64,000 nucleotides of DNA from Sphingopyxis sp. 113P3 (GCF_001278035.1 NZ_CP009452.1:3195501-3259500), one strand, 5' to 3'. Counted from the first letter of the stretch, positions 52,969 through 63,161 are shown. The notes: generated by a model not told the origin, from the letters alone. Numbers and translations are program-made.

Positions 52969-53832
52969 TCAGCCGGCGTAGATCTGATCGTCGGTCGGGA
53001 ATGAACGGGACCTGACCTGGTCCGCATATTCCTGGACGGCGCCGCTGACGACGCTGGCCATGTCCTGGTAGCGCTTCACGAATTTGGGGACGCGCTCAAA
53101 CATGCCGAGCATGTCGTCGGTAACGAGCACCTGTCCGTCGCACTGCGCCGACGCGCCGATGCCGATCGTCGGACAGGCAACCTTGTTGGTGATCTCGACC
53201 GCGATCGATTCGAGCACGCCCTCGATGACGATGGAAAAGGCGCCCGCCTGCGCAACCGCCAGGGCATCCTCGACAATCGAGCGCGCTTCCTCCTCGCTTT
53301 TCCCGCGCACGCCGTAGCCGCCAAGGATATTGACCGCCTGGGGCGTCAGACCCACATGACCCATCACGGGGATCCCGCGCTGGGTCAGAAACTCGATCGT
53401 CGGGGCGAGCACCTTGCCGCCCTCGAGCTTGACGGCCGCGGCGCCCGTTTCCTTGAGCAGCCGCGCGGCATTGTCGAACGCCTGCTGCGGGCTCCCTTCA
53501 TAGCTGCCGAACGGCATGTCGACGATGACGGCGGCATGATAGCTGCCGCGCACGACGGCCGCGCCGTGCAGCGACATCATATCCATCGTCACTCCGACGG
53601 TGTGCGGCAGGCCATAGATCACCTGCGCGAGCGAATCGCCAACGAGCAGCATGTCGCAATGCGGGTCGAGGAGCTGCGCCATGCGGACCGTGTAGGCTGT
53701 CAGCATAACCAGCGGCTCGCCGCCCTTTCGCTGGCGAATCCGCGGCACCGTCAGGCGCTTCATCGGCTGCGGCGTCGGATTGGCGCGGCTCGTGGAGGTG
53801 TCGAGGGTGAGCGTTTTGGGGAGCGTGGACAT
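52969..53832 (-). CDS. panB: 3-methyl-2-oxobutanoate hydroxymethyltransferase
   Basis: The 287-residue enzyme makes ketopantoate, the first step of pantothenate synthesis, using methylene-THF. Motifs are [14 protein letters not shown], the metal-binding [13 protein letters not shown] and [12 protein letters not shown]. The catalytic region AAAVKLEGG is followed by [12 protein letters not shown] and TIGIGAS. It lies upstream of the YfgM-like gene on the same strand, separated by 120 bp. Confidence 0.96.
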   Translation of the reverse strand: MSTLPKTLTLDTSTSRANPTPQPMKRLTVPRIRQRKGGEPLVMLTAYTVRMAQLLDPHCDMLLVGDSLAQVIYGLPHTVGVTMDMMSLHGAAVVRGSYHAAVIVDMPFGSYEGSPQQAFDNAARLLKETGAAAVKLEGGKVLAPTIEFLTQRGIPVMGHVGLTPQAVNILGGYGVRGKSEEEARSIVEDALAVAQAGAFSIVIEGVLESIAVEITNKVACPTIGIGASAQCDGQVLVTDDMLGMFERVPKFVKRYQDMASVVSGAVQEYADQVRSRSFPTDDQIYAG

Positions 53833-53954
53833 GGCGCGCGGCTTAGACCCTAATGTTGCAGCGCAAAAGCGGTTCCGCGGTTTGTGTGATGAAACTTTTA
53901 CTTCATGTCAGATCTGATTAACATAAGGTCTCGCCCACTCCAGGAAAATCCGTC

Positions 53955-54170
53955 GTGACCAGACCGCCTTTCACCAATGACATCCGAACGCTGCGCTTTC
54001 TGGCCGGCGAGATGACGCAGGGCGAACTGGGCCAAAAGGTCGGCGTCACGCGCCAGACCATCGCCGCGGTCGAGCAAGGCAGATATTCCCCTTCGCTCGA
54101 GGTCGCATTTCGCATCGCGCGCGTCTTTGGCAAACCGCTCGAGGCGGTGTTCCAATGGCAGGAAGGATGA
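53955..54170 (+). CDS. Small XRE-family transcriptional regulator
   Basis: The 71-residue one-domain helix-turn-helix protein has the core MTQGELGQKVGVTRQTIAAVEQG with SPSLEVAFRIARVF after it, typical of the short YgzD-like/Cro-type regulators. It starts at GTG 53955. Such genes usually adjoin a small membrane protein, which is not obvious here; instead a secreted hydrolase follows 62 bp later. An imperfect palindrome (ATGAA...TTCAT at about 53888-53905) upstream might be its operator. Confidence 0.85.
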   Translation: MTRPPFTNDIRTLRFLAGEMTQGELGQKVGVTRQTIAAVEQGRYSPSLEVAFRIARVFGKPLEAVFQWQEG

Positions 54171-54232
54171 AGCCGCAGCTTGGCCGCTGCAGCAATCGGG
54201 CATAAACTGGCATGGCGAAAGGTACCCCGGAC

Positions 54233-55018
54233 ATGCGCGCGCTGCCCCTCTTCTGCCTCCCTCTCCTGCTCGCCGCCTCAGCCAACCCGGCCGCGGCGCA
54301 GGAAGCCCTCCCAGCCGATCTCCATCTCCTTCCCGCCTCCGCCGATACAAAACCCCGGCCATGGGCCATCCTGTTTCCGCGCGCCGAGGGGATCGGGAAG
54401 CTTGCGCCGGGTAATCAATATTCCGACCTTGCCGCTTTTTTGAACCAGCGCGGGATCGATGTCCTGATTGTTGACGACGACGCCGCACTCAAGCGGCTGG
54501 GACCGTCTGGTTCAGCCGGCGAGAAGCGTGCGGCGATCGCCATCGACGCGCTTGCTCGCCTGCGCGCCGCGCAACGCTTTGACAGGCGCTGCCCCGGCGT
54601 CGCGATCGGCTGGTCGCGCGGCGGCGAGGGCGCGCTGACCCTCGCCTCGACGCCGGATGGGCCTGAAAGCGGCTTTCGCGCTGCGATCGTCTATTATCCC
54701 TCGGTTCGCTCGCAGCGCTCACCCTGGCCCCAGCGCATGCCGGTGCTCGCGCTGCAGGGCACCGAAGACGGCACGGCGCCCGCGAAACGGCTCGAAGCGC
54801 TTGCAGCAACCCGCGTCCAGAACCCTAAATATCCGTTCATCATCAAGCTCTATCCCGGCGCCGGTCACCGCTTCGATGTCGCGCACCCGGTCGATGATCC
54901 CGACAGCGCCTCGGCGCCCCGCGACTATCGTGCGGCTGCGCACACGGCGGCCCTCGAAGCGATCGACGGCTTCCTCACCGAGCGCGCAATCAGCAGCGCA
55001 AGCTGCGCGCTCGACTAG
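54233..55018 (+). CDS. Secreted alpha/beta hydrolase (dienelactone hydrolase-like)
   Basis: The protein (about 261 residues) has a signal peptide ending ANPAAAQEA. The alpha/beta hydrolase fold has nucleophile elbow GWSRGGEG (Ser), a likely acid in LQGTEDGTAP and the catalytic His in YPGAGHRFD, so the triad is complete. The start at 54233 has an AAAGG site; an ATG seven codons upstream is also in frame. The substrate is unknown. The 3' end overlaps the convergent aldo/keto reductase stop. Confidence 0.8.
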   Translation: MRALPLFCLPLLLAASANPAAAQEALPADLHLLPASADTKPRPWAILFPRAEGIGKLAPGNQYSDLAAFLNQRGIDVLIVDDDAALKRLGPSGSAGEKRAAIAIDALARLRAAQRFDRRCPGVAIGWSRGGEGALTLASTPDGPESGFRAAIVYYPSVRSQRSPWPQRMPVLALQGTEDGTAPAKRLEALAATRVQNPKYPFIIKLYPGAGHRFDVAHPVDDPDSASAPRDYRAAAHTAALEAIDGFLTERAISSASCALD

Positions 55019-55953
55019 GCTCTGCCCGCCTCGGTCAGCGCCGCAAGCTGCTCGGGCGCGAGCCGCAGCGCCTCGCTTGCCATGATCTCGTCGAGTTGCG
55101 CGACGCTTGTCGCACTGGCGATCGGCGCGGTCACGCCAGGCTGTGCCGCGACCCAGGCGAGCGCGATCTGGGACAGCGTCGCGCCCGTCTCTCTCGCGAT
55201 CCTTTCCATGGCTGCAAGCACGTCCGGTCCGCGCCCCGCCATATAGGGCTGAACGCGCGCACCGCGCGGGCTCTTGGAGAGATCATCGGCATTGCGATAC
55301 TTGCCCGACAGATATCCCGAGGCGAGACTGAAATAGGTGATGACCCCCAACCCCTCGGCGGTGCACAGCGCCTGCAGAGGACCTTCATACTGGTCGCGGT
55401 CCAGGAGGTTGAGCTCGGGCTGCACGACCGTGAAGCGAGACAGACCGGTCTTGGCCGACACCGCGAGCGCCTCGCCGAGCCGCGCGGCCGAATAGTTGGA
55501 CGCGCCGATCGCGCGCACACTACCTTGATCGATCAGTTCGCTGAACGCACCAAGCACTTCATCGAGCGGCACGTCGGGATCGTCCTTGTGGGCAAAATAA
55601 AGGTCGATCACATCGACGCCGAGCCGGTCGAGCGAGCCCTGCACCGCCGCGCGCACGCGATCGGGCTTCAGTCCGCCCTCCATCATCCCGACCTTTGTCG
55701 CGATGAGTATCTGATCGCGCGCGCCGCTCGCCTTCAGCCATTCGCCGAGCATGGCTTCCGATTCGCCGCCCCTGTTCCCCGGCACCCAGGCCGAATAGAC
55801 ATCGGCAGTATCGATCATCCCGCCGCCCCGCTCGACGAAGCGATCGAGCACCGCAAAGCTTGCGGCCCGATCGGCGGTCATGCCGAAGACATTGCCGCCG
55901 AGCACGAAGCGGCGGATCGAAAGACCGCTGTTGCCCAGTGCACGCTCGCTCAT
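55015..55953 (-). CDS. Aldo/keto reductase
   Basis: The 312-residue NADPH-dependent oxidoreductase of the (beta/alpha)8 AKR fold has the catalytic tetrad Asp in DTADVYSAW, Tyr in the same motif, Lys in IATKVG and His in LYFAHKDDP. NADPH-binding blocks are IGASNYSAARL and the C-terminal TAPIASATSVAQL. The ATG overlaps the GDPD stop. The substrate is not deducible. It is last in the four-gene string starting with the cNMP-binding protein. Confidence 0.92.
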   Translation of the reverse strand: MSERALGNSGLSIRRFVLGGNVFGMTADRAASFAVLDRFVERGGGMIDTADVYSAWVPGNRGGESEAMLGEWLKASGARDQILIATKVGMMEGGLKPDRVRAAVQGSLDRLGVDVIDLYFAHKDDPDVPLDEVLGAFSELIDQGSVRAIGASNYSAARLGEALAVSAKTGLSRFTVVQPELNLLDRDQYEGPLQALCTAEGLGVITYFSLASGYLSGKYRNADDLSKSPRGARVQPYMAGRGPDVLAAMERIARETGATLSQIALAWVAAQPGVTAPIASATSVAQLDEIMASEALRLAPEQLAALTEAGRA

Positions 55954-57026
55954 CGCATTTCTCCTCGTTTTGCGGCACGAACGGCTTCGCGCGGATTGTC
56001 GCTGAACAGGCCGTCGATCCCGGTCTTCAAATAGATGCGGATCTCGGCCTCGAGATCACCGCGGCCGGCAGGATTGATCCCGCGCTTGTTGGCGAGCGGC
56101 AGAAAATAATTCTCGCGGCGGAATGTCCAGGGATGCACCTTCAGCCCCGCCGCGTGTGCGTCGTGCACGAGGCTGGTCGCCTCGCCGAGCGTCCCAAGCA
56201 CGCTCCGCGGGATGATCATCGTCTTTGCCGGACCGATCCCGTCGGCATAGGTTGCGATCGCTTTCAGACCCGCTGGCGACACCATTTCGGCGTAGGTCGC
56301 GGCGGGATCATCGGCGGGTCCGCCCGCGCCATCGACCAGCTGGATCAGCGGCAGTTCGCTCTTCGCCCGGAGCGCCTTCAGATTGCCAATTTCGAAGCTT
56401 TGAATGAATATGGGTGCGCCTCGGCCGCGATAGCCATATCGCTCAAGCTGCGCGAGCAAGGGGCCTTCGTGCGGCAGGCCGATGGACGCGAAATAGCTTG
56501 GATGCTTGGTTTCGGGATAGACGCCTACCGGATGCGACCGCCCCTTGTTGATACGGGCAAGGAGCGCCAGAATTTCCTCGAAGGTCGGAACCTCGAACAT
56601 GCCGTCGTAGGCGGTGCCCCGCAGGCCCGGAATGCGCTCCTTCGCGCGCAGGGTCTTGAGTTCAGCGAGCGTGAAATCCTCGGTGAACCAGCCCCTGACC
56701 TCCTTTCCGTCGATCCGCTTGCTTGTCCTGCGGTCGGCAAATTCGCCGTGAGCGGCGACATCGGTGGTCTCCGAAATCTCATTCTCGTGTCGCGCAACGA
56801 GCACTCCGTCCCTGGTCAGCACCAGGTCGGGCTCGATATAGTCGGCGCCCTGCTCGATCGCCAGCTCGTAGCTCGCAAGCGTGTGCTCGGGGCGCTCGCC
56901 CGAGGCTCCGCGATGCGCAATGATGATCGGCGGCCTGCCGTCGAGTGTGGGCGTTGCTACCATCGGCTCAGCGCCGCAGCCCGCAAGCGCCATGAGCGCA
57001 AGCCAAGCGGCGGGCCGGCGCTTCAT
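55950..57026 (-). CDS. Glycerophosphodiester phosphodiesterase, lipoprotein
   Basis: This 358-residue GDPD has a lipobox (LMALAGC, Cys17). The catalytic block is IIAHRGASGERPEHTLASYE with HR and GxPENT-like GERPEHT, then GADYIEPDLVLTRDGVLVARHE. It hydrolyses glycerophosphodiesters from phospholipid turnover, probably in the periplasm. It is overlapped at both ends by neighbours (ArsC-like gene upstream, aldo/keto reductase downstream), indicating one translationally coupled operon. Confidence 0.93.
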   Translation of the reverse strand: MKRRPAAWLALMALAGCGAEPMVATPTLDGRPPIIIAHRGASGERPEHTLASYELAIEQGADYIEPDLVLTRDGVLVARHENEISETTDVAAHGEFADRRTSKRIDGKEVRGWFTEDFTLAELKTLRAKERIPGLRGTAYDGMFEVPTFEEILALLARINKGRSHPVGVYPETKHPSYFASIGLPHEGPLLAQLERYGYRGRGAPIFIQSFEIGNLKALRAKSELPLIQLVDGAGGPADDPAATYAEMVSPAGLKAIATYADGIGPAKTMIIPRSVLGTLGEATSLVHDAHAAGLKVHPWTFRRENYFLPLANKRGINPAGRGDLEAEIRIYLKTGIDGLFSDNPREAVRAAKRGEMR

Positions 57027-57373
57027 GCCGCAAAGCGGACCCGCCAGTCGCTTTCGGAAAATCCGACGCTGATGCCATCATCGGCCTCGACCACCGGGCG
57101 GCGGATCATGGCCGGCTGATCAAGCATCAGCACCTTCGCCTTCGCAGGGTCGAGCCCCGCCTTGTCAGCGTCGGGCAGTTTGCGAAAGGTCGTCCCGCTC
57201 TTGTTGAGAAGCCTTTCCCAGCCGACCGCGTCGATCCATTGCTGGAGCCTTGCAGGTTCAAGCCCGTCCTTGCGAAAGTCGTGGAAGCGGTAGGAAATAC
57301 CGGCGCCGTCCAGCCAGCGCCGTGCCTTTTTCACCGTGTCGCAGTTCGAAATGCCGTAGAGAGTCAGTGCCAT
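57023..57373 (-). CDS. ArsC/Spx-family reductase (YffB-like)
   Basis: This 116-residue thioredoxin-fold protein has the single redox Cys in GISNCDTVKKARRWL and the FRKDGL and RRPVVE blocks of the ArsC/Spx/YffB family. The sequence fits YffB-like glutathione-dependent reductases rather than true arsenate reductases, and no ars genes are nearby. Its stop overlaps the GDPD start. Confidence 0.88.
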   Translation of the reverse strand: MALTLYGISNCDTVKKARRWLDGAGISYRFHDFRKDGLEPARLQQWIDAVGWERLLNKSGTTFRKLPDADKAGLDPAKAKVLMLDQPAMIRRPVVEADDGISVGFSESDWRVRFAA

Positions 57374-57382
57374 CCAGCGACT

Positions 57383-58057
57383 TTAGGAGAGCGGGGGCAT
57401 GTCGGCAATGCGCGTGTTGGCGCTCGCGAGCTTGCCGCGCAGCGCCCTCGCGAATCCCTGATGGAGCCCCGCTGCAATGTCGGGATTTGCGGCAAGATAG
57501 GCGCGCAGCGCCGCTGCAGGAACGAACCACAGCCGCGCATTGGTGGTCAGCGTCACCGTTCCTGTCGCGTGGGCGCCATCGAGGACTGTCGCCTCGCCGA
57601 TCAGCGCGCCGTCGGTCAGCGTCCCCACCTCGGCCCCGTCGCGCTGGATCAGCGCGCGGCCCTCGGCAAGGTAGAAGAGACTGGGCGCTGCGTGATTCTC
57701 GCGAATAAGCACCTCGCCGCGCTTTGCCGTGATCCAGTGGCCCTGGTCGATGAGACGCCGGACGCTGACGGCGCCAAGGTCGGCAAGGTGCAAGGCACGA
57801 AGGGCCTGCTCCTCGGGCGAGAAACGGATCGCGGCATCATGCAGCCAGCTGCGCGCTGCAAGGACGCCGTTCACAACAAGAATTGCCAGCAGCAGCAGCG
57901 CATAGCCGACCTGCGAGTGGATGACGGCAGCGGGCAGCGCGAGCAGCGCCGCACAGGCGATGCCGAGACGCACTTGTTCCGTGCGCGTGGCAAGGCACGT
58001 TGCCAGCAGCAACAACAGGGCGCCATACCCGAACAAGGCGGGGCTGAAATTCGCCAT
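57383..58057 (-). CDS. Membrane protein with C-terminal cyclic-nucleotide-binding-like domain (Popeye-like layout)
   Basis: The 224-residue protein has three N-terminal hydrophobic segments (about 5-23, 28-46, 50-68), then a cNMP-binding-fold domain. The latter has KRGEVLIREN, YLAEGRALIQRDG and LTDGALIGEATVLDG; the phosphate-binding cassette reads GALIGEATVL, with the usual Glu but no clear Arg. The plan of three helices plus a cyclic-nucleotide fold is that of Popeye-domain proteins. It heads the operon with the ArsC-like, GDPD and aldo/keto reductase genes. Confidence 0.78.
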   Translation of the reverse strand: MANFSPALFGYGALLLLLATCLATRTEQVRLGIACAALLALPAAVIHSQVGYALLLLAILVVNGVLAARSWLHDAAIRFSPEEQALRALHLADLGAVSVRRLIDQGHWITAKRGEVLIRENHAAPSLFYLAEGRALIQRDGAEVGTLTDGALIGEATVLDGAHATGTVTLTTNARLWFVPAAALRAYLAANPDIAAGLHQGFARALRGKLASANTRIADMPPLS

Positions 58058-58322
58058 AAGCTGTATCGTTTCGCGTTGTCGTCCTGATCGTTAGGACACT
58101 ATGCATATAAGGTTACCGATTGCCGAATGCGAGCGCGTGAGCTGCGATCCACTCACGCATCATCGAAACGCCGAAACAGTCGCAAATTAGCAGTTTTCAC
58201 CGCCCAAGAAAAGCATAGGTGCGGGAATGCCCGGAGGATGCTAATTTCCTTGCTCTTGCTTCCCCGGTGCGTCCGCGCCAAGGCAGCGCGCGATTCGGGT
58301 TTTGATGCAGAAGACGATAGAG

Positions 58323-59696
58323 ATGACGAAAACATGGCAACCGCATAGCTGGCGCTCGCACGAAGCGCGCCAGCTTCCAACCTACCCTGACAGCGCCGCG
58401 CTCGAAGCGGCCGAACGCGAACTCGCAAGCTATCCGCCGCTGGTCTTTGCGGGCGAAGCACGCGAGTTGACAAGCGAGCTTGCGCGGGTGGCGGAGGGCA
58501 AGGCCTTCCTGCTGCAGGGCGGAGATTGCGCCGAGAGCTTTGCCGAGTTCCATCCGAACAATATCCGGGACACGTTCCGCGTCCTCCTGCAAATGGCGGT
58601 GGTGCTGACCTTTGCCTCGAAGATGCCCGTGGTGAAGGTCGGCCGCATGGCAGGCCAGTTCGCCAAGCCGCGCTCGGCCGACATGGAGGAGGTGAACGGC
58701 ACGTCGCTCCCCAGCTATCGCGGCGACATCATCAACGATATCGGCTTCGAGGCGAAGGGCCGCGACCCCGACCCGGCACGCATGGTCAAGGCCTACAACC
58801 AGTCCGCGGCGACACTCAACCTTCTGCGCGCCTTTGCAAATGGAGGCTATGCCAATCTCCATCAGGTCAATGCCTGGACGCACGACTTCATGGACCGCAG
58901 CCCGTGGGCGAAGAAATATCAGGAAACCGCTGCGCGGATTTCCGAAGCGCTTGCTTTCATGGAAGCCTGCGGCGTCACGCCAGAAACCGTCCCGCAGATC
59001 AAGGGCACCAGCTTCTACACCAGCCACGAGGCGCTGCTTCTTCCCTATGAGCAGGCGCTGACCCGGCAGGACAGTCTGACGGGCGGCTGGTACGACACCT
59101 CGGGTCATTTCCTCTGGGTCGGCGACCGCACCCGTTTCGAAGGCTCGGCGCACATCGAATATCTGCGCGGCATCGGCAATCCTGTCGGCATGAAATGCGG
59201 ACCCAGCCTCGAGCCCGAGACCCTGCTGCGTCTGCTCGACACGCTGAACCCCGATCATGTCCCGGGGCGCATGACGCTGATCACCCGCTACGGCCACGAC
59301 AAGATCGAGGCGCATCTGCCAAGGCTCGTCCGCGCCGTGAAGGAATCGGGCCACCCGGTCGTCTGGTCGTGCGATCCGATGCACGGCAATGTCATCAAGA
59401 CCTCGACCGGGTACAAGACGCGCCCGTTCGAGCGCATCCTCGCCGAGGTTCGGGGCTTCTTCGCCGTCCACCGCGCCGAGGGCACGCATGGCGGCGGCAT
59501 CCATATCGAGATGACCGGCCAGAATGTTACCGAATGTACCGGTGGCGCGATGGACGTGACCCAGATGGATCTCGCCGACCGTTACCACACCCATTGCGAC
59601 CCACGTCTCAACGCGGGGCAGAGCCTCGAGCTCGCATTCCTGCTCGCCGAAATGCTCAATCAGGAAATGAGCGAACGCGCGAAGCAGGCAGCCTGA
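58323..59696 (+). CDS. Class II 3-deoxy-7-phosphoheptulonate (DAHP) synthase
   Basis: This 457-residue plant-like/type II DAHP synthase condenses phosphoenolpyruvate and erythrose 4-phosphate, the entry to the shikimate pathway. Motifs are [56 protein letters not shown] and [18 protein letters not shown]. The start was set at the ATG at 58323 ([10 protein letters not shown]), where similarity begins; an ATG six codons upstream is possible. A strong terminator follows. Confidence 0.94.
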   Translation: MTKTWQPHSWRSHEARQLPTYPDSAALEAAERELASYPPLVFAGEARELTSELARVAEGKAFLLQGGDCAESFAEFHPNNIRDTFRVLLQMAVVLTFASKMPVVKVGRMAGQFAKPRSADMEEVNGTSLPSYRGDIINDIGFEAKGRDPDPARMVKAYNQSAATLNLLRAFANGGYANLHQVNAWTHDFMDRSPWAKKYQETAARISEALAFMEACGVTPETVPQIKGTSFYTSHEALLLPYEQALTRQDSLTGGWYDTSGHFLWVGDRTRFEGSAHIEYLRGIGNPVGMKCGPSLEPETLLRLLDTLNPDHVPGRMTLITRYGHDKIEAHLPRLVRAVKESGHPVVWSCDPMHGNVIKTSTGYKTRPFERILAEVRGFFAVHRAEGTHGGGIHIEMTGQNVTECTGGAMDVTQMDLADRYHTHCDPRLNAGQSLELAFLLAEMLNQEMSERAKQAA

Positions 59697-59714
59697 TCAT
59701 CGGCTAGCCCGCTC

Positions 59715-59741
59715 CGCCGCCCCGGCAACGCCGGGGCGGCG
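59715..59741. terminator. Hairpin terminator between DAHP synthase and the M28 peptidase
   Basis: A perfect 12-bp GC-rich stem, CGCCGCCCCGGC (59715-59726) with GCCGGGGCGGCG (59730-59741), and an AAC loop lies between two convergent genes, 18 bp past one stop and 8 bp from the other. There is no long T-run on either strand; it probably serves both directions. Confidence 0.7.
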
Positions 59742-59749
59742 ATGCTCTT

Positions 59750-61258
59750 CTACTGGGTTCCGCCCGGCCAGCGCCTGGTATCGGCAAAGGCCCGTCCGAG
59801 CGCGACGTGGAGGTCCGCATCCTCTGCCGCACCTCCGAGGGGCACCTTGTCGGTGAAATTGTCGCCAGGGCCATGATAATCGCTGCCGAGAAAGGCCTCG
59901 AGCAGTCCCATGTCCGAAAAACTGCCTCCGACCATCAGCGAGGGCACATTCTTGGCGCCGAGCGCCCAGCCGTCCTGGCGCTGGACGAAGGCGTCCGCTT
60001 CGCCGTCGCTGTCGATCCGGCGTCCAAGGCTGGTCGCCACATCGCGCACCACCGCGTCATAGGCGGGGCGACCGCGGCCGATCGTCGCGACCGGCGTGCC
60101 GCGCGGCGAAATGGCAATGGTGTCGATGTTGAGCGCCACGGTGATGTCGCCGAGGGGCAGGACGGGGTGATCGGCGAAGTAGGAGGCGCCGAGCAGTCCC
60201 TTCTCTTCGGCCGTGGTAGCGAGGAAATAGATGTCGCGGTCGGGGCGCGGTCCGCTCGCAAGCCGCTTTGCGACCTCGATCAGGACCGCAATCCCGCTCG
60301 CATTGTCGACGGCGCCATTGCAGATGCGGTCCGCCGCTCCCTCGGGACCGCAAATGCCGAGATGGTCCCAGTGACCCAGAAACAGCACGGCCTTGCCGTC
60401 GGGCTTCGCGCCGGGCAGCTTCGCAACGACATTGTTGCTGACAAAGGGGCGGATGGAAGAGGTCGCGCTAAAATCGGCGGTCACGGGTAGCGAGATGCCG
60501 CGATAGTCGGGGGCCCTGGCCGCCTCGCGCAGCGCGCCGCCGTCCTGCCCGGCGCGCGCGAACAAAGCGTCCGCCGCCTCGAGCGACAGGAATCCGCTGA
60601 TCGCGGGCCCCTCGCTCATTTCGCGAGCTGGGCGCACCGTCTTGCCGCCCAAGGCGCCGCGAAGCTGCGCCCAGGGAACGGCGTCGGTCGCGACCACCAG
60701 CACTGCCGCCGCGCCGGCCTCTGCAAGCATCTTGCGACGCTCGCGATAGCGCGGCGGCTTGTCGCCAAAGGGCGGATTGTCGAACAGCATGATCGCGAGC
60801 TTGTCCTTGACGTCGGTGGCGACCTTTCCCGTGCCGTCGATGCCATAGCCGACGAATACGGCCGGCACGTCCTTCAGCGTGACCGAGGGATCGCGCCCGG
60901 TCAGCATGATGCCGTCATCCTCGAGCGCGAAATCGCGCCCGTGGACGCGCAGCTTCGCATCGCCCGAAATTGCGGCGCTTTCGACAAGCGGAACCGGCTG
61001 CAGCCACGGGGTTGCGCTGCCCGGAACCGCTTCAAGACCAGCTTTTGCCCATTCGCCGATGATATAGGCGATGGTGCGATCCTCGCCGTCCGTGCCCGGC
61101 GCCCGCCCCTCGAAAGCGTCGCCCGCCAGAATGCGGATATGCTCGGCAAGCTGCGCTTCGGTAACGGGCGCGTCGACCCCCTTGGAGAAGGCGCCGGGAG
61201 CCGCGAAAACGGTGAAAGCGAAAGCCGCCACGGCGGCGCGGAAGGCTGTGTTCTGCAT
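59750..61258 (-). CDS. M28 family metallopeptidase, secreted
   Basis: The 502-residue exported zinc aminopeptidase-like protein has a signal peptide ending APGAFSKG and a PA-domain insert (about 130-250). Catalytic blocks are LGHWDHLG (first ligand His and base region), NGAVDNASGIAVLIE (bridging Asp), TTAEEKGLLGASYF (Glu-Glu), LNIDTI (Asp) and a C-terminal SDYHGPGDNF (last His). All five ligands appear present. The ATG at 61258 is preferred because it starts the leader. Confidence 0.9.
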   Translation of the reverse strand: MQNTAFRAAVAAFAFTVFAAPGAFSKGVDAPVTEAQLAEHIRILAGDAFEGRAPGTDGEDRTIAYIIGEWAKAGLEAVPGSATPWLQPVPLVESAAISGDAKLRVHGRDFALEDDGIMLTGRDPSVTLKDVPAVFVGYGIDGTGKVATDVKDKLAIMLFDNPPFGDKPPRYRERRKMLAEAGAAAVLVVATDAVPWAQLRGALGGKTVRPAREMSEGPAISGFLSLEAADALFARAGQDGGALREAARAPDYRGISLPVTADFSATSSIRPFVSNNVVAKLPGAKPDGKAVLFLGHWDHLGICGPEGAADRICNGAVDNASGIAVLIEVAKRLASGPRPDRDIYFLATTAEEKGLLGASYFADHPVLPLGDITVALNIDTIAISPRGTPVATIGRGRPAYDAVVRDVATSLGRRIDSDGEADAFVQRQDGWALGAKNVPSLMVGGSFSDMGLLEAFLGSDYHGPGDNFTDKVPLGGAAEDADLHVALGRAFADTRRWPGGTQ

Positions 61259-61349
61259 GGCCCGGCCGCATGGCATGGACCGCCGGGGGAGGCAAGGCGC
61301 GTTCGTCGAACGACGAATGGAGCCTCACCCTCGCTCGAGGCGAGAGAGA

Positions 61350-62162
61350 TTATCTCCGGCCCGCCCGCTCCAGCAGCGCCTTCGCCGCGGCAACATGCAT
61401 GTCCTCGATCATCCGACCTTCGTACCGCTGCGCTCCGCCCGTCGCAGCAGCCACCAGGGCCTCGGCCGCGGCGATCTCGCGCTCCGATGGCGCAAAGGCA
61501 CTGTTGCACGCCTCGACCTGCGACGGGTGGATCAGCGTCTTGCCGTCGAACCCGAGCCGCCGCCCTTCGGCCGCCTCGGCGGCGAAACCCGGCGCGTCGT
61601 CAATCGCGTTGTAGACGCCGTCGAAGCACCAGATGCCACCCGCACGCGCCGCCAGCACGATGGCCTGGATCGCATGGCTCATGGCGCCACGATCCATGCC
61701 ATCCGGCAGCTTCAATTCATGCGCCAGGTCGTTGAGCCCGGCGATCAGACCCGCGACCGCCCGGTCGGCGGAGATGTCGCGCGCGGCATAGACGGCGGCT
61801 GGCGTCTCGATCATGGCAAATAACGGCAGGCCGAGCCCCCGCAACGGTTCAAGATCGGCAGGTGCGTCCACCTTGGGTAGCACGATCGCGTCGAGCGCAA
61901 CGCCGGTCAGCGCCGCAATATCCGCCGCCTGTTCGGCAGAGCCCGTCGCGTTGACGCGCACCGCGATCCGCTTGCCCGGATAGCCGCCCGCGACCGCGGC
62001 GCGCATCGCCTCGCGCGACTCGGCCTTGCGGTCCGCGGGCACGGCATCCTCAAGGTCAATGATCAGCATGTCGGCGGCAAGCGCATGCGCCTTTTCGAGC
62101 GCACGCGCGTTGGAGGCAGGAACATAGAGGAGCGAGCGCGGGGCGAAATCGGCCTGTGTCAT
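61350..62162 (-). CDS. HpcH/HpaI family CoA ester lyase (CitE-like)
   Basis: The 270-residue protein of the citrate lyase beta-subunit-like family has [27 protein letters not shown] (metal-binding Glu/Asp), [18 protein letters not shown] and the C-terminal [13 protein letters not shown]. Such proteins cleave malyl-CoA, citramalyl-CoA or related CoA esters. The exact substrate is unclear. The start at 62162 is the family's, and the 12-codon extension is not. It is divergent from the SPFH gene. Confidence 0.9.
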   Translation of the reverse strand: MTQADFAPRSLLYVPASNARALEKAHALAADMLIIDLEDAVPADRKAESREAMRAAVAGGYPGKRIAVRVNATGSAEQAADIAALTGVALDAIVLPKVDAPADLEPLRGLGLPLFAMIETPAAVYAARDISADRAVAGLIAGLNDLAHELKLPDGMDRGAMSHAIQAIVLAARAGGIWCFDGVYNAIDDAPGFAAEAAEGRRLGFDGKTLIHPSQVEACNSAFAPSEREIAAAEALVAAATGGAQRYEGRMIEDMHVAAAKALLERAGRR

Positions 62163-62242
62163 GCGCTTTTGTCTGGCGCAACCGGACCATAGCCGCAATA
62201 AGGAAGAGAGTTTGCACGGACGATTTGCGGGAGGGATGGTCT

Positions 62243-63160
62243 ATGTATTTCGCGATCACGCTGGTGGTCCTGGCGCTCGTCTTCCTGATCTGGGCGCTCA
62301 CGCCGGTCCGGCAGGGCTATGCCTATACGATCGAGCGCTTCGGCCGCTACACGCACACCGCGCAGCCTGGACTCAACTTCATCATGCCGATCTTCGACCG
62401 CGTCGGACGCAAGGTGAACATGATGGAGCAGGTGCTCGATATCCCGGGGCAGGAGATCATCACCAAGGACAATGCGATGGTCGCGGTCGACGGCGTCGTC
62501 TTCTTCCAGGTCCTCGACGCGGCGAAGGCTGCCTACGAGGTGAGCGACCTCTACCTCTCGATCATGAACCTGACGACGACCAATCTCAGAACCGTGATGG
62601 GCTCGATGGACCTCGACGAGACGCTGTCGAAGCGCGACGAGATCAACACCCGCCTGCTGCACGTGGTTGACGACGCGACCACGCCGTGGGGCGTCAAGAT
62701 CACGCGTGTCGAGATCAAGGACATCCGGCCGCCGGCCGACATTTCGAACGCGATGGCCCGCCAGATGAAGGCCGAACGCGAGAAGCGCGCCGCCATCCTC
62801 GAGGCCGAAGGCATGCGGGCCTCTGAAATTCTGCGCGCCGAAGGCGAGAAACAGGGCCAGATACTGCAGGCGGAAGGTCGCCGCGAGGCCGCGTTCCGCG
62901 ACGCCGAAGCGCGCGAGCGCGAGGCTGAAGCCGAAGCCAAGGCAACGCAGATGGTTTCAGATGCGATCGCGAGCGGCAACGCCCAGGCGATCAACTATTT
63001 CGTTGCGCAGAAATATGTCGAAGCCGTGAGCCAGTTCGCGACCAGCCCGAACAGCAAGACCATCCTCTTCCCGGTCGAGGCAACCCAGCTCATCGGCACG
63101 CTGGGCGGCATCGGCGAACTCGCGAAGGACGCCCTCGCGAAACGCGACGGGGGCGCCTGA
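62243..63160 (+). CDS. SPFH/Band 7 family membrane protein (stomatin/QmcA-like)
   Basis: The 305-residue protein has an N-terminal membrane helix (1-20) and a Band 7 domain with [20 protein letters not shown] and [29 protein letters not shown] in blocks. A long charged coiled coil follows (about 175-240, [20 protein letters not shown]), and the C terminus ends [11 protein letters not shown]. It is predicted to form membrane microdomain rings. The ATG at 62243 follows GGGAGGG. The NfeD partner starts 2 bp after its stop. Confidence 0.93.
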   Translation: MYFAITLVVLALVFLIWALTPVRQGYAYTIERFGRYTHTAQPGLNFIMPIFDRVGRKVNMMEQVLDIPGQEIITKDNAMVAVDGVVFFQVLDAAKAAYEVSDLYLSIMNLTTTNLRTVMGSMDLDETLSKRDEINTRLLHVVDDATTPWGVKITRVEIKDIRPPADISNAMARQMKAEREKRAAILEAEGMRASEILRAEGEKQGQILQAEGRREAAFRDAEAREREAEAEAKATQMVSDAIASGNAQAINYFVAQKYVEAVSQFATSPNSKTILFPVEATQLIGTLGGIGELAKDALAKRDGGA

Positions 63161-63161
63161 C

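Noticed and set aside
57023..57373. Arsenate resistance gene arsC
   Set aside because: Only the broader ArsC/Spx fold is evident; no arsenic-resistance genes adjoin it and the sequence is closer to YffB-type reductases.
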